A stretch of 64,000 nt of DNA from Anoplolepis gracilipes (Eukaryota > Arthropoda > Insecta > Hymenoptera > Formicidae). Below the pieces are notes generated by a model that saw nothing but the letters and a program-made list of their open reading frames with translations, made no database searches and was not told the origin of the DNA. The position numbers were made by a program, and so were the translations under genes. The stretch's first letter is position 1. Each line of letters begins with the position of its first letter. The DNA is taken from assembly GCF_047496725.1 (NCBI RefSeq), contig NC_132978.1, positions 4,579,501 through 4,643,500 on the forward strand, in the 5' to 3' direction. Below, one piece after another: positions 39,686-51,713 of this stretch.

Positions 39686-39900
39686 TGCAAAAAATGTAAT
39701 TATTCACAAAAGAATACTCAAAACGTTATTTATTGATAATGAGTTCCGTATCATTTATTTAAATTTCGTTATTATATTTATGTGATAACGAATCACGAAT
39801 GTGAGCATAGAAAGTTTATGTAGCTTGTAACACTGTCGCGATGCGTCTATAACGTGCACTTTGTTCGAACTGTTCGTCCAGACTAAAGATAAACTTTATT

Positions 39901-40250
39901 TAGAAATGTTTCAAAGAATTTGAGTTACTAAGCAGAAAAAAAGCACTAACAATAAGATTTCTTGGTCTTGATTGGTTGAATGAAATTGACCAATAAAAAC
40001 ACAAATTTTTTTGAAGAAATATTTCTCAGCAAATCCTCTTTACTATTCTTGAGATTTCTTTTCACTATCGTTGTGTTTCTATATTGTTGAGATTAATGGC
40101 TTTGTTCCTTTTCATAATGGACTTTCTCTTTTGATTATTTTATTGTCTGTTGCTTATTATTGTTAACAATTGACTCTGCTTGAGGTCTCTTTAAGTCAGT
40201 CGACAACTAGAATTTTGAAATATTTAGTAATATATTCTGTACACGTGAAT
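39901..40250. repeat. Direct repeat, copy 1
   Basis: Starts with TAGAAATGTTTCAAAGAATT and matches 40513-40842 along most of its length, including ATATTTCTCAGCA, TTGAGATTT, TTATTGTTAACAA and GACAACTAGAATTTTGAAAT. Offset is about 612 bases. Confidence 0.85.
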
Positions 40251-40512
40251 TTTTTCTTTCTCTTAAATATGCAAATATATTTTTACCAGAAAAATTATAA
40301 AATATTAGAATTAAGTTATGCAAAGTATCTTGCAGGTAATTGTACAAATATAATATCAGTTTAAAAAATAAAGCTTCGAAAATATCAATTGAATCAGAGG
40401 GTGTTCTCGTATTTTTTTTCTTGAAGCAAAATAAATGTGTAATTTTTTTATATTCTACAACATTTTCAAAGCTCATTAAAATCGGTGAGGGACACTTCCG
40501 ACCGTTCCCTTG

Positions 40513-40842
40513 ATAGAAATGTTTCAAAAAATTTAAGTTACTAAGCAGAAAAGAGAACACTAAAGCTTCTTGGTTCTGATCGGTTAAATAAAATTAACGA
40601 ATAAAGGCACATATTTTTTAAAAAAATATTTCTCAGCATTCTCTCTTCTCTATTCTTGAGATTTATGGCTTTGTATCTTTTCTTAATGGATTTTCTCTTT
40701 TAATCTTTCGTTGTTTGTTGCTTCTTATTGTTAACAAAAGACTCTACCTGAGGTAAAGTCCCTCTCCTTAAGTCCCTCTCTTTAAGTCAGTTGACAACTA
40801 GAATTTTGAAATATTCAGTAATAGATTCCGTTTACGTGAACA
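40513..40842. repeat. Direct repeat, copy 2
   Basis: Second copy of the block at 39901-40250, with small deletions and an extra AAGTCCCTCTC repeat near its right part. Confidence 0.85.
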
Positions 40843-41958
40843 ACTAAAAAATCTATTAAATTTAACGAACCCTGTAACTCAAGAAACAGCTATCGAATTC
40901 ACGTAAATGTATAAATTTATTTTAGAAAAATATATTAAAAAATGATTGCATTTGCCAAACATTTAAATTATATATTCTATAAATTAATGACAATTTTTTC
41001 GTGAGTGTGTTTCATAAAAAAATTTCTAATAATTACAAATTAATTAAAGATTTGTTGTGTATAAAATCACGACTTAATGCCAAAATAAAAATAAATAAAC
41101 ATATTTTTTTTAACATTTAAATTATTTATATATATATATTTTTTAGAAGATTGATTCTATTAAAAATAATTAAAAACAAAAAGAAAAAAAGAGTAGGCAA
41201 AAGAAATAATGAGAATATAAATGAAAGACGAATAAAAAGAGAAATAAAATACAAATTTATTTTGCTGCTTAATAATAAGAATTTGTTTATAAAAATTTAC
41301 AAAGACAAAATATTAATTAAACATGTTTAAAAATAGAGGAACAACTTAACATTAGAAAATGAATATGAACATACATACGAGAAAACATGCGTGATGCGTA
41401 TGCGGCGATTAGTTCGCAGACATTCCTATATCTCATTATTTTTTATTAATTTTATTCAAAATTTTCATAGAATATGCTGAAGATATAAAAAAATTGTCGT
41501 AAATAAAAATTGAGAGCTATTTTTATGAATTTTTTTAAATATAATTTTTTTTCTAAATATGTACTTTATTATGCCAGGGACATGTGTAATGAAAGGCAGG
41601 CAATTCCTTATTTAAAATTAGAAACTCGAAAGATTTGTGACAAATATTACCTGAGAGACTTCTACAGAATTTTCCTATTGTGTGCAGTGACAACAATGAA
41701 ATGACAATCTCATGGTGGGGGAGCTTTTAGGTTTTCAGATTTTTCCAGAATAAGTACAGACATAGAGTGTAAAAAACTTCTGTAGTGATGACACGTGCTT
41801 TTGGTGTAATTGAAAAATACATAAGAACATAGGTTTCGTAATAGATTTTGTGTGACTACAAAAAGGAAATTAATGATACGCGGTCCGATCTTCTTAAATT
41901 AAATTATTTTTCTGTGTTTTGCTAAATTTTTAACTAAATTTGTTTCATAAACGAAATA

Positions 41959-44900
41959 ATGGCTACGATAATGAACTTACCTGAAGAAGTAATATACATC
42001 ATACTTGGCTACAACGATATCAGTATTGAGGATATCATTAATTTCAGATGTGTGTGCAAGAACTTTCAACACGTAGTCAATTACAAATTTATGGAGAAAA
42101 AGCTTCTTCAGAGGTAATTACTTGTTAATTAGGTAATTTTTTGCAATTAGGTTAAGAAACGGATCAATGAAAGTTAAATCACATAAAGAGAGCGAGCAAT
42201 TATTTGCAATAAATTTTTTCATCAATTATATTTAGCCTTTATTTAAGGAATAAATAAATTTTATATTTCCTTTATGAGCAAAAAATTTTTGAAGATAGCT
42301 CATATCCATTTTCCTGTTTCTTGAATTTTATTAGCCAGTTTTAATAATTTAATTATTTTATTTAATTATGTTATTAAATAACTCATTAAACTGATGTTTA
42401 ATAAATACACGGAATATAAAAGTTAATTTGTTATATTTACAGAATATGGCTACCATACTGTCCATAGTTTACATTTTACATAATTGTATATTGTTAGTGT
42501 GTAAATTTTAATTATAGTTTAAAATTAAGATTGTATACCTCACACTATATATTGTATTAAAATAACGCAAGAATGTCGATATTTTGACTAATTACGTATA
42601 TTACACAATTTAAATCATATAATTCTTGGAAAACTTGTTACTAATGCAATAATTTAGCGTTTTTTATAAATTTACGATAATATTATTTATTTCAATTTCA
42701 GATGGCCTACAGCGAAAAAACTCTATAACAAGAAGAATGAACAGAAAAATAAAGGAAGTTCAAACTTTATAAAAATAGGAATGAATTGGACGAGACAATT
42801 ACGAAATTCCATGCCTCAAAAAATTCAAGAATATTATAAACGCGATATAGCAATCGACAATTCACCACATTACACTTACATGTTTCAGTTAGATAAAGAT
42901 ACTAGTGTGTCGTATCCATATGACAAATATATGGATGATATCAAAATGTCTTTCTATATTGATGAGATTAAAAATTTGCTCCCTGAATTTTCACGGTAAC
43001 ATTATATTAATTAAAGTACAATTAACTTTATGAATTAACATATATATTGCACAGTTAATATGTAAATTTTTTCAGAAAAACTGTTTACGATCTAACAGAA
43101 AAATATTACTATGTACAACTTTTTAACTGTTTGAGGAGTTATATGTGGAACATAAAATTTAGAAAATTTATCAAGCAACCTCACAAAGTCCAACTCCTAG
43201 AACGAAGTGCTACTTTTATGGCACAAGATTTACAGCCTCAAAAGGAGGTATTTTACTCGTCCGTAACAGCAATACTAGATGGTATGGCATTAGAAGCATT
43301 GAATAGCCTCAGAGAAAAACATCCCGACCATTCAATATTCTCGACGTCTGAAAAAAATTTTTCCTATTGGAAAAAAAACAATATTGATGATAATCATTGG
43401 GATGAAGCCGAAGGAACTCAGATTATGAACACACTCGTAGAATATATATTCGGCAAATTAAACTTTCGACCAAACAAAGTGGAAAACATAGATTGGAATA
43501 CACAATTAAAATACAAATGTATAGATAATGTAAGAACTATTGATTATAATGTATTATAAAAATATGGCCAATTATGAACATAGTCATGTTGTTGTAATCT
43601 TAGAAATACTTTCTCTCCAATTAATTTCTGCAACTTTTTGTAACTTTTGACATAGGTCTTAGAACATAAATATGGTCAAGAAATAATAATATATATAATA
43701 TATCATAGCGTTGCCAGAAGACTTGGTCTACGTTGCGATATAGTAATAGGATATCCCGGTACGAACATCTGTCTATTTTGGAAACCAAGATAGTAAGTAT
43801 AATATCAATTTTGAAATTACTTGAATTATTCGATATTTTTATTCTTATCATACACACACGCATACAAATATTATTTTATATTGTTTACAGTGACACAAAT
43901 AGTTCAAAAGATGTAAGATGTTTTAGAATAAATTTTGAAAAATTCCCAGATTGTTTTATCAAATACTGTTTTACAAAATTGGAAATAATAGAAGCTAAAA
44001 AGGTTAGTAATTACTCGCACTTAATTTTTATCAATTTTAATATATTAATTTACGTAATATTAAAATTAAACAGATAGACTTGCACAATATATAATTTTTT
44101 CGTTTGTAATTGGAACATTATTTACATATTTAAATTATTTTTTATTGTAGATGAAAGACATACTATCGGCTATGATTCAGTATAATGAAAATTTATGGAT
44201 ATTGGATTTTTTCGATTCACCGATAGGATATGATTATAACTGGGATGTGAATTTAAAAGATTGGAGTACGATTTTAGAAAGAATTCGACCATACTGTAAT
44301 GTGCGTAAGCACTACACATATATTAATAATAATAATAATAATAAACAAAGAGCTTTTTTCTGATAACATACAATTACATAAAAATTATAGTTATTTATAA
44401 TTTGACTAGCTGTAATTTAACTTCCTACAAATGTTTATATAAGAATTACTTGACAAGAAATATCAATTAAAACTTGAACTTACATTTTTCAGTTCAACAT
44501 AAGCATAGAAAAATTTGAAAGGCTAAATGCAAGATCAGAAGATATAAAATTTGCAGTTGGAATGATCGTAACACATAATTATCAATCTGTCGACTGTCCT
44601 ACAGGCGTAATAATTGGATGGCATCGATATAAACATAGAAAATTTGTTAAAATCTCCGGAGAGGATAGAAGAAGTTCTAATTGTTTTCTAGCAAAGATCT
44701 GTAGCGACATGAAGAAACAAACACATTACATAATTCTTACGGAAAATAATGAAATGTGTTATGTGGGAGAAGGTATAAATATAATTATATTGGCGTAACT
44801 TTATCTAAATTACAATATTTTTCTGTATTTGTCTCATCTCTTTATACGTATTGCAAAATAATATTTTATTCGATTTTAATTTATCTTGTTCTTTTTTTTC

Positions 44901-45221
44901 TTAATTTAGATATTTTATTTATTTCTAGTATTATTTATTATCGTATTTCTTTTTTATTATTTAATTTTACTTATCAATAATTGATTTTTTCTCTGTGTTT
45001 TGTTAATTTTTATTATAGACGCTCTAACTTTAACAACGCCGAAATGGATAGAAAATAGTGAGATGGGTCGTTACTTTAACAAATTCGAAGGCACTCATTA
45101 CGTACCAAACAAAGCGCTGGAAAAATGTTATCCGCATGATGCTGCTGTAACTGCCGCTGTAACCGCTAGAAAAACAATATCAGAGAATTTATACTATAAA
45201 TTTAAACATAAATTAGTGTAG
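41959..45221 (+). CDS. FBXO21-like F-box protein with YccV domain
   Basis: Predicted substrate adaptor of an SCF-type ubiquitin ligase, of the FBXO21 family. Eight exons join in phase: 41959-42113, 42702-42995, 43076-43529, 43656-43792, 43891-44002, 44151-44300, 44493-44772 and 45019-45221, giving 594 residues (human FBXO21 is about 630). Exon 1 is an F-box (MATIMNLPEEVIYIILGY ... FRCVCKNF, residues 1-50). The middle carries the SirB1/transglutaminase-like core, for example SVARRLGLRCDIV (about 319) and CLFWKPR. The end is a YccV-type domain: FAVGMIVTHNYQSVDCPTGV (about 454), IIGWHRYKHRKFV, THYIILTENNEMCYV, then MGRYFNKFEGTHYVPN, which is diagnostic for FBXO21. It lies head-to-head with a shorter paralog. 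The gene is AT-rich like its surroundings. AATAAA at 45306-45311 is a likely poly(A) signal. The paralog pair suggests lineage duplication; which copy keeps the ancestral role is not shown, but this one has all domains. Confidence 0.9.
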
Positions 45222-45305
45222 AGAAATGGTAGATGGCGCTAGACAAAGAATCGATTCTCGATCCGCGGGTCGATGAGATCCGAGAGACTCAGGGAGACTA
45301 AGACA

Positions 45306-45311
45306 AATAAA
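45306..45311 (+). terminator. Candidate poly(A) signal of the plus-strand F-box gene
   Basis: AATAAA about 85 bases after the stop codon, first such hexamer downstream. Confidence 0.5.
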
Positions 45312-46151
45312 ACGATTAGAACAATTAATTATAATACGCGCGTGTGAGGAAAAAAAAGCCTTTTATTGTACTTTGTAATTTTTTTAGAAATATTATAGCC
45401 ATCCTTTCCGTCACTTGGTCATTTTTTTCTTAAAAGTTGCGTAAGATGGCCAATGCTTATGTTGTATTATTTTGATAATATAAAATTTCTATTAAATATT
45501 TTTCTTTTAATTTCGATAATATTACGTAATTTAAACTTTAGTGAAGATAATATGCCAAACACTATTAAAAAATAATAAAAATAAAGATATGTTTTTTGCA
45601 TTTTAAAAATCTGTGGCCATCTTACCCGAGTTTACCCTAATATTTGTGTTCCAGTAGTATCGAGAATGTGCAAATATAGGCGCATTTAAAGTTCTTCTTT
45701 ATAAATTTTATCAAAATCTATAAATAATATCAATTTTCAATTATGTACACATATTTTAAAATATTAGGAATAAAGGAGAAATGTGAGAAAAAAACATAAA
45801 AAAGTTGTTAAATGAAATAAAGAAATTTATAAATATAGAGATTTATAAAAAATTTTTAAACTGTCAAATAAAGAGTGGCTGATAAAGATATTGCTCAACA
45901 TGCAGATTGGTTAAAGACGAAAGAAGCACACGTTACTGCGTAACGGTAATTCCTAAATACAATACGTTCAATTATTGTATTCTAAAATAGTTGTAGATAC
46001 TTTTTTCCAACTATTTGTGTCTAATTATTTTGCAAAATTCAAGAGATCAAAAAATTTAATTAATATTATTACTCTAAATATAGTCAGCCTCGCTTATACG
46101 CTCCGACTTGCTTCACTATTAAGGTTGACAGACAGAGAGAAAGAAAGAGAA

Positions 46152-46230
<79 letters not shown>

Positions 46231-47399
46231 GAAGGGCATTAAAATTTATGGCTGTATTATTATTATTATTATTATTTCACAGTGTTTATAATCAAGATAG
46301 TTGTCGTGATGTAATAATGTTGACAACAATCTTCATCTGACCATTAATATAAAATAAAAAAAAATTATATATATAGTTAATAAAAATTAAATACACCTAT
46401 ATAGCAATTACTTGCTACAAAAAATATCTATTAATGATTTTGTTATAAAGATGAGAATTAAAATTAATTGATTTTAACCTTACACATTCCCTTGTATATG
46501 TGTAAACGATATAAATATAATATTGAATCTTAATTTAGTTTATTTTTAAAACAACACGATTTTTATGTATTATTTTTGTTATATATGTATGTTCTTAATT
46601 TTTCTCTTTTTTATTATGTTGTTTGTCTTATTCTTAATATTTCTCTTATCCAAAGGAAAAATTCTCCCAAACGAAATCTCTGAAAGATTAAATAATAAGA
46701 CGTAAAGAAGTCGAACAGGTAAGATCTACGGGTTGCTAAGAGATTGTAATCATATTTTATGGAATCCTCAATTATCTTTAATTAGTCATCTTGATATAGT
46801 TTCAATATAAGTCGTGTGCGTATGTGTTAATATTTTTCAAAATTAAATTATATAAATACAATATAATTCTTTCTCTGTTAATAAAATCATAATTCACGAA
46901 CAGTAAGAAAATAAATTGAGATTAAAAAAATTATTACATATATTGTTTTATTTTTCTTGTCACATTTTATGACTATGAGAATAGTTATTGCCATATAAAT
47001 TCTATAACTAAGAATAATTATGAAATAGAAGAAGAAAAAAAAAGAAAAATGTTGAAATAAAAAATTTAAATTTGTATTACTTTCTTTTATTAATAACAAG
47101 TTGTTCAATGATATATATATATATATCATTTTATATATATATATATAAATGTATATAATAATAGAGAGAAATTTCTCTAATATAAAATATATTATTTAAT
47201 ATATTGTATCGACGTAAGCTATTATATATACATTAGAGCGCGAATTAAAAGTTTAATATCATAAAAGGTCTTTGAATTATAATTTAAAACCCCTTTTAGA
47301 ATTTCTTAAAATCCCTGCATTCTTTTACACTTTACGTAAGGAATAGCGCGCGTGTAGCGCGCGCCTGTGATGTTCTAATAATATATATAAAATACATGA
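45312..47399. other. Intergenic region with a GA microsatellite
   Basis: No gene seen. It contains GTAAGATGGCCA near 45450 and the complementary TGGCCATCTTACCC near 45613, which look like parts of a dispersed element with GGGTAA termini. A long GA run lies at 46132-46226. The open frame crossing that run is repeat translation, not a gene. Confidence 0.5.
46132..46226. repeat. (GA)n microsatellite
   Basis: GAGA run of about 95 bases with a few AAAG interruptions. Confidence 0.95.
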
Positions 47400-48193
47400 A
47401 AATGTGCACAAAATGTTTAAATATACACAATTAAATATGAATTTTTAAAGTACTTTTTCTATAACAAAAAATTTTTATTTTAATCTGATTTTCCAATCTT
47501 CTTTCTAAACAAATATGCATTTTAATACATAAAATATATAAAATTTTGATATTTATTGATTATTGTTGTTTGAAATAGCAGATTATTTATAATCACCTAT
47601 TATAAATCTCCTGAGATTTTTCGTGTGAGACAAATAAAGTTTAGAATCAGAATTATAATTAAATTCGAAAAAAATATATTTGCATGATGGATACAAGTTT
47701 TATTACGTACATTTATGTCGAAAATAATACATGCAAAATTTTGCAATTTTAGAAATGCACGGCAATTGCGAGACTTACCATTATTATATCATTGAAAGTT
47801 TAAAGGACTGCAATTCAACATGGAAATCGAAAGTGGACTGTGTTGACTTGTTCATTTGTTAAATACACGGTTTGATAAACACGTTTTTCTACAGTATAAA
47901 AAAAAAGTTTTTATCTATTCTGTGCTTATACTGATGATTATAAGCATTAATCGAAGAACTACAGAATTGTTCAATTCAGCGACAACAGTATTTACTTTAT
48001 TTAAGATTTTTATTCGATGTTGCCTCGAATTATTAATCTTATTTTTTTATTAATTTAATTATTTACAATTCCTTGTGCGCTAAATATATGTTGGATAACG
48101 ATGAGCGCTTTTTATAAATTCGTTAATTTATTAATTTAAAATATTTAAATACATAGTGTCGTAAAGTTTTGATAAAGTGTATTTATAGTTTAA

Positions 48194-48239
<46 letters not shown>

Positions 48240-48784
48240 TGTGGTGTTTATTTAAATTGCGCTAGGCTAATATAATTTTAATTTTATAATTAGCAGTTTA
48301 ATCAGAAGCAACCAAAGAGAATCAGCATGATTTTTCAAATTGAGAAGACAGCGAATCTGTTAGATCATTTCGACAATATTATTCTATGTATTAAACAAAA
48401 AATACAGCCACTGACTAGCATTACACATTTGTGCAGACCGTCATCTTTATACATATGTAACTGAAACGTATAATAATTATACGTACATAAATATGTTTTA
48501 TCCCTATGTAGAACAATAATACTCCATTAAAGAGATAGAAAAATTCCATAAAATGTTCGTGCTTTATTATATAAAATTTTAATACATATTTCTCACGCTT
48601 CCTTACAAATTCTATAAATTTTTGTGACAATATCGTTTTCCTTCGAATTTAAAGGAAATCCTCATTTAATCACAGTCTCTCCGTGCTTTCACGATAATAT
48701 ATATACAATATATTTCACTTATTTTATCTCGTAATTATTTTCTCACCTCCACTTTTTCCCTTTCCACACGTGTATACGTGTGAT
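47400..48784. repeat. Duplicated 3' flank, copy A (GMC cluster)
   Basis: This sequence downstream of GMC fragment A matches 53940-55070 and 56930-57990, for example at TTATATCATTGAAAGTTTAA, GTTTGATAAACAC, GAGAATCAGCA and the CACACGTGT block near the exon. It marks the right limit (on the plus strand, left) of each duplicated gene unit. It contains a TG run at 48197-48238. Confidence 0.8.
48197..48238. repeat. (TG)n microsatellite
   Basis: TG dinucleotide run of about 42 bases, expanded only in copy A of the duplicated flank; copies B and C have short TGTG stretches at the same place. Confidence 0.95.
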
Positions 48785-49135
48785 TCACAGAGTAGAATCT
48801 TTCCATTCCTCCTTTATCATATCGCTGGCTTTCTCGGCGATCTTGTACACAGGCGCCGTCGTGTGACCGGCGATTATGGTTGGCATGATACTGGCATCCA
48901 CGACCCTGAGACCGCTGATCCCATGCACTCGTAACCTGTGGTCCACACTCGAATTCCTCCGAGTGGACATTTTACAGGTGCCTGAGTAATAATATACATT
49001 CGTCGACACGTGACGAGCGACGCAGGCCCAGTATGGATCGCTCTTGAAGGCAACGTGCTTGCATCCTGGAAACGGTACCGATAGCAGAACGGTATTGTAA
49101 CGTTGGGACGCTTTCGTGGAGGCTACTTCGATCGC
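48785..49135 (-). pseudogene. GMC oxidoreductase last exon (fragment A)
   Basis: An open exon of 116 residues with an AG acceptor (TTCTTTTCCAG) encodes the C-terminal part of a glucose-methanol-choline (GMC) oxidoreductase: TGTCKM-like YYYSGTCKM, VDHRLRVHGISGLRVVDASIMP, AGHTTAP and IAEKASDMIKEEW. GMC enzymes are FAD-dependent, often secreted in insects. The residue before YSGTCKM is Tyr where the family has a catalytic His. Upstream only a 5' stub of exon 1 is present (49195-49281), directly joined to the last intron, so the FAD-binding and central regions are gone. The exon itself is intact, so loss was recent or it is spliced into something not visible. Copies B and C are other remnants of the same gene. 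Confidence 0.8.
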
Positions 49136-49158
49136 CTGGAAAAGAATGTATGCAAAAT

Positions 49159-49281
49159 TTAATTAACAATAATTTGTAATGGGGAAAACCCTGAGAAGAA
49201 ATGCTGGTTCATCTCGAAAATTTGTGACAAAATCCCAATCGCGCATCTCAGGAACAAGACCATCAACCAGAATTTGCTCAT
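49159..49281 (-). pseudogene. GMC oxidoreductase exon 1 stub (fragment A)
   Basis: Starts MSKFWLMVLFLRCAIGILS and continues to QHFFSGF, a signal-peptide-like segment matching the start of fragment C (MRKFCLTILFLGNATGILS ... HHFFSGF). Homology then stops at about 49183 and the sequence runs into intron and the last exon of fragment A. This is an internal deletion of nearly all coding sequence. Confidence 0.75.
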
Positions 49282-50757
49282 CGCGAAGCTACTTGTTTCT
49301 TTTTATCGCACATGAGATAACCCTTCTTCAAACACATGTGCCTATATCTCTTTCTTTAAGTTTAATACATCATTCTCATTTCAATCAATAATGCAATAAT
49401 ACTCATCGCTGGTTTACTCCATTAGATCAATCTTTTTAAAACATAATTTTTAAGGATTTTAAAAGACTGTCTCAAATTTTTTTTTACATTTTTTTATACG
49501 TTTAATATTTACGTTATATACACGGAATATATTTTTGATATTTTTTTTATTATCTGAATTTTTGTTATATCTTTGATACGCCTTTGATTATGTAATTTAA
49601 GTAGACAAACCAATTTAAGTAATATAATTATTACAGAAATGATCCCTAAAAATGTATCGTGTACATTTTTTTGATTCAAAATAATAATAAATAAAAAATA
49701 TTTGTTATAGTTATTAATAAGGCGTTAATTTTGCTTTTGGCAAAATTTTTCGAAAACGCAAGTTATACTTGAGTGAAAAACTAATATCTTTTAAGTGATT
49801 AAAAAAAAGAAACGTGTTTAGCTCGCGAAATTTACTCAACTGTTGATTGTGAGATTGAATTGAACTTTTGTTGTTTCATCTGAGTGACTGCCAAACTTGC
49901 GTGAAAAAAAAGACTCAAGGCTAACCTCTTCTGACATATTATATAAATTAATTTTATTTGTCACATCATCTTAATGTCAAGATATTTTTTTATGTACATA
50001 TGTACACAATTTGTTGCGTATATTCAATATTTTTTATTATAATTCTAATTGATGTAATTTATACAGATGTTATTAGCTAACATTTCGAAAACATTTGTAA
50101 AACATTATATTAGAATGTAAAATGCAGGTATAATTAATATTTGAAAATATTGATTTTATTTTTGTTTTTTGGCTTACAAAGACAACCGACGAGATATTAT
50201 TAAAGACCGTCGGCCTTACGGAAAAAAATTACTGACAATGCAAATATTTTCTTGCTGAAGGTAAAATCTTTGTACTGTCAGATATAAATAATGATAAAAT
50301 AATGATTAAATACAATAAAACGCTTATTTTATTATTTTGAGGACAGCACACAGAAGATTTATACATTTTTGATAATAAAACAATAACTATAGATGAGTTA
50401 AATATTTGCATGATTTAAATAACTCGTATAATTAAGTCAAATGTTACTAGGTAACATTTTGAAAACATTTGTAAGACATTATATTAGAATGTAACATGCA
50501 TGTATAATTAATATTTGAATATTTTAACATTACATTTTTTCTTGTTTACTACGCGTATGAAATTAAACGCGATAAATGTGTCGAAAATTGCAAAGAAACG
50601 AGTTTTATGTAACCTATATAACCAATTACAAAATCATCTTTAATAGTAGGATTGGTATTTGCACCTATTCTACCGTAATGGAAAAAATAAAGTTATATAA
50701 TGCGTGTTGCACAATATCATACCTGCTGATGCGTGTATGTACATACATCGAGATTTA

Positions 50758-50893
50758 GGCCTGCAGGATTATTCTGAAACTTCTAACGCATACGTTATGA
50801 TGTGCTGTCTTTTTTTTACTTATTAAGAAAGAAAAGGACAGCCATATCGTAACGTATATTAGTTAAAAGTTACAGAATAGCCCTGCAGGCCGT
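50758..50893. mobile_element. Foldback MITE with GGCCTGCAGG ends
   Basis: The element begins GGCCTGCAGG and ends CCTGCAGGCC. Its two arms of about 55 bp are near-perfect inverted repeats around a short AT-rich centre. Flanks read TTA on the left and GTA on the right. The paralogous segment in GMC unit C (about 60075-60090) reads through without it (CAAGGTTTAAAATTAGC), proving an insertion with a 2-3 bp duplication. Confidence 0.9.
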
Positions 50894-50998
50894 AAAATTG
50901 GCATTTTCAAAGAGTAAGTTCAAGTTTTGATGCTATAAAAATGATTCTCATCGTCATGAAAAAAATAGAATAATTATTTAATTATTTAATAATTTACA

Positions 50999-51217
50999 AA
51001 GTGAAAAAATCTTAAATGTCGACCTGGTAAAGGATATTTATTTAATTCTTTATAAAATATTACATAACGTTTTGACCCTTGATTTGGGTCTTCTTCAAAT
51101 GTTCACCTCAGAACTCGAACATCTGAAGAAGATCCAAACTAAGAGTCGAAACGTTATTTAAGATTTTTTCACTTTGTTTAAAAAACTACTGGCGACTATT
51201 AATATTTTTACTTTTGT
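50999..51217. mobile_element. Short Penelope-derived insertion with 14-bp target duplication
   Basis: A 219-bp non-coding piece bounded by TTTAATAATTTACA at 50985-50998 and 51218-51231. Its paralogous site in unit C (about 60178-60194) is empty. It contains two inverted copies of a Penelope terminal motif, and its tail (minus strand ATTAATAGTCGCCAGTAG) resembles the end of the full Penelope element (ATTAAAGTCGCTAGTAT). The outer parts AAAGTGAAAAAATCTTAAAT and its complement form an inverted repeat. Confidence 0.85.
51119..51159 (+). ncRNA. Hammerhead-ribozyme-like motif in the Penelope-derived insertion
   Basis: Order: ACAT (stem I), canonical core CTGAAGA, one extra A, stem II strand GATCC, loop, GAGTC, GAAA, CGTT, ATTT. 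The inverted partner at 51062-51102 (-) has a perfect stem II (GACCC/GGGTC) and stem I (ACAT/ATGT) but core changes C3 to U and G12 to A. The two halves together keep every element of a hammerhead. Ribozyme activity is untested. Confidence 0.45.
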
Positions 51218-51378
51218 TTTAATAATTTACATTTCTTGACATATCAGATATTTTTTAACGTCAAAGAATCAGCAAATGTTCTTTCTCAATTATCATGTTC
51301 GTTTGCTTAAATTATGTATAAACTTAATGTTGCAAAATATTTAATATTAATTATTCTTAATTTTTTTAACGTGCATTA

Positions 51379-51711
51379 CCCAGATAGCACATAATATTTA
51401 TGATAAATATTTATAAAAATATATTTTCTTGAAATATATACATATTTTATAAAAATCTTTATTCGACATATTCTTAAAATATAGATGAAATATTTTATAT
51501 CATATATGATAAATAATATAATAATTTTTGATAAATAAAAACTAAACATGTATAGTAATTATTTTGTAAATACTTGTAATATATTTGCTATAGGATATGG
51601 TAAATACTTATGATCTATTCAACCTAAAATCTTAAAAATATTTATAAAATATTTTAATAAATACTTATAAAACATTTAAATAATTATTATAAATATTTTG
51701 TGCTGTCTGGG
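51379..51711. mobile_element. Tc1/mariner-like MITE with CCCAGATAGCACA ends
   Basis: Terminal inverted repeats CCCAGATAGCACA / TGTGCTGTCTGGG extend into ATATTTAT-rich inverted sequence. TA lies on both sides (51377-51378 and 51712-51713). It is about 333 bp with no coding. A truncated copy of the left part lies at the same relative place in unit C (60289-60412), so this insertion predates the duplication. Confidence 0.88.
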
Positions 51712-51713
51712 TA

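Larger units (their letters stand above)
39686..41958. promoter_or_regulatory. Shared divergent intergenic region of the two F-box genes
   Basis: The two F-box genes point away from each other across about 2.3 kb that should contain both promoters. The main structure in it is a direct duplication (39901-40250 and 40513-40842). The rest is AT-rich with no recognised gene. No TATA box or initiator can be picked out with confidence. Confidence 0.5.
49310..51377. repeat. Duplicated 5' flank of GMC unit A
   Basis: Matches 58630-60290 upstream of unit C (for example ATAATGCAATAATACTCAT, AAGTAGACAAACCAATTTAA, TTTTCGAAAACGCAAG, GAATCAGCAAATGTTCT). Unit A is longer because it has a local direct duplication (50065-50148 / 50440-50526), a foldback MITE (50758-50893) and a Penelope-derived insertion (50999-51217). 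Confidence 0.85.

Noticed and set aside
45975..46340. Open frame of 121 residues across the GA repeat
   Set aside because: Its core is Arg-Glu repeats from the GA microsatellite; flanking parts have no family motif.
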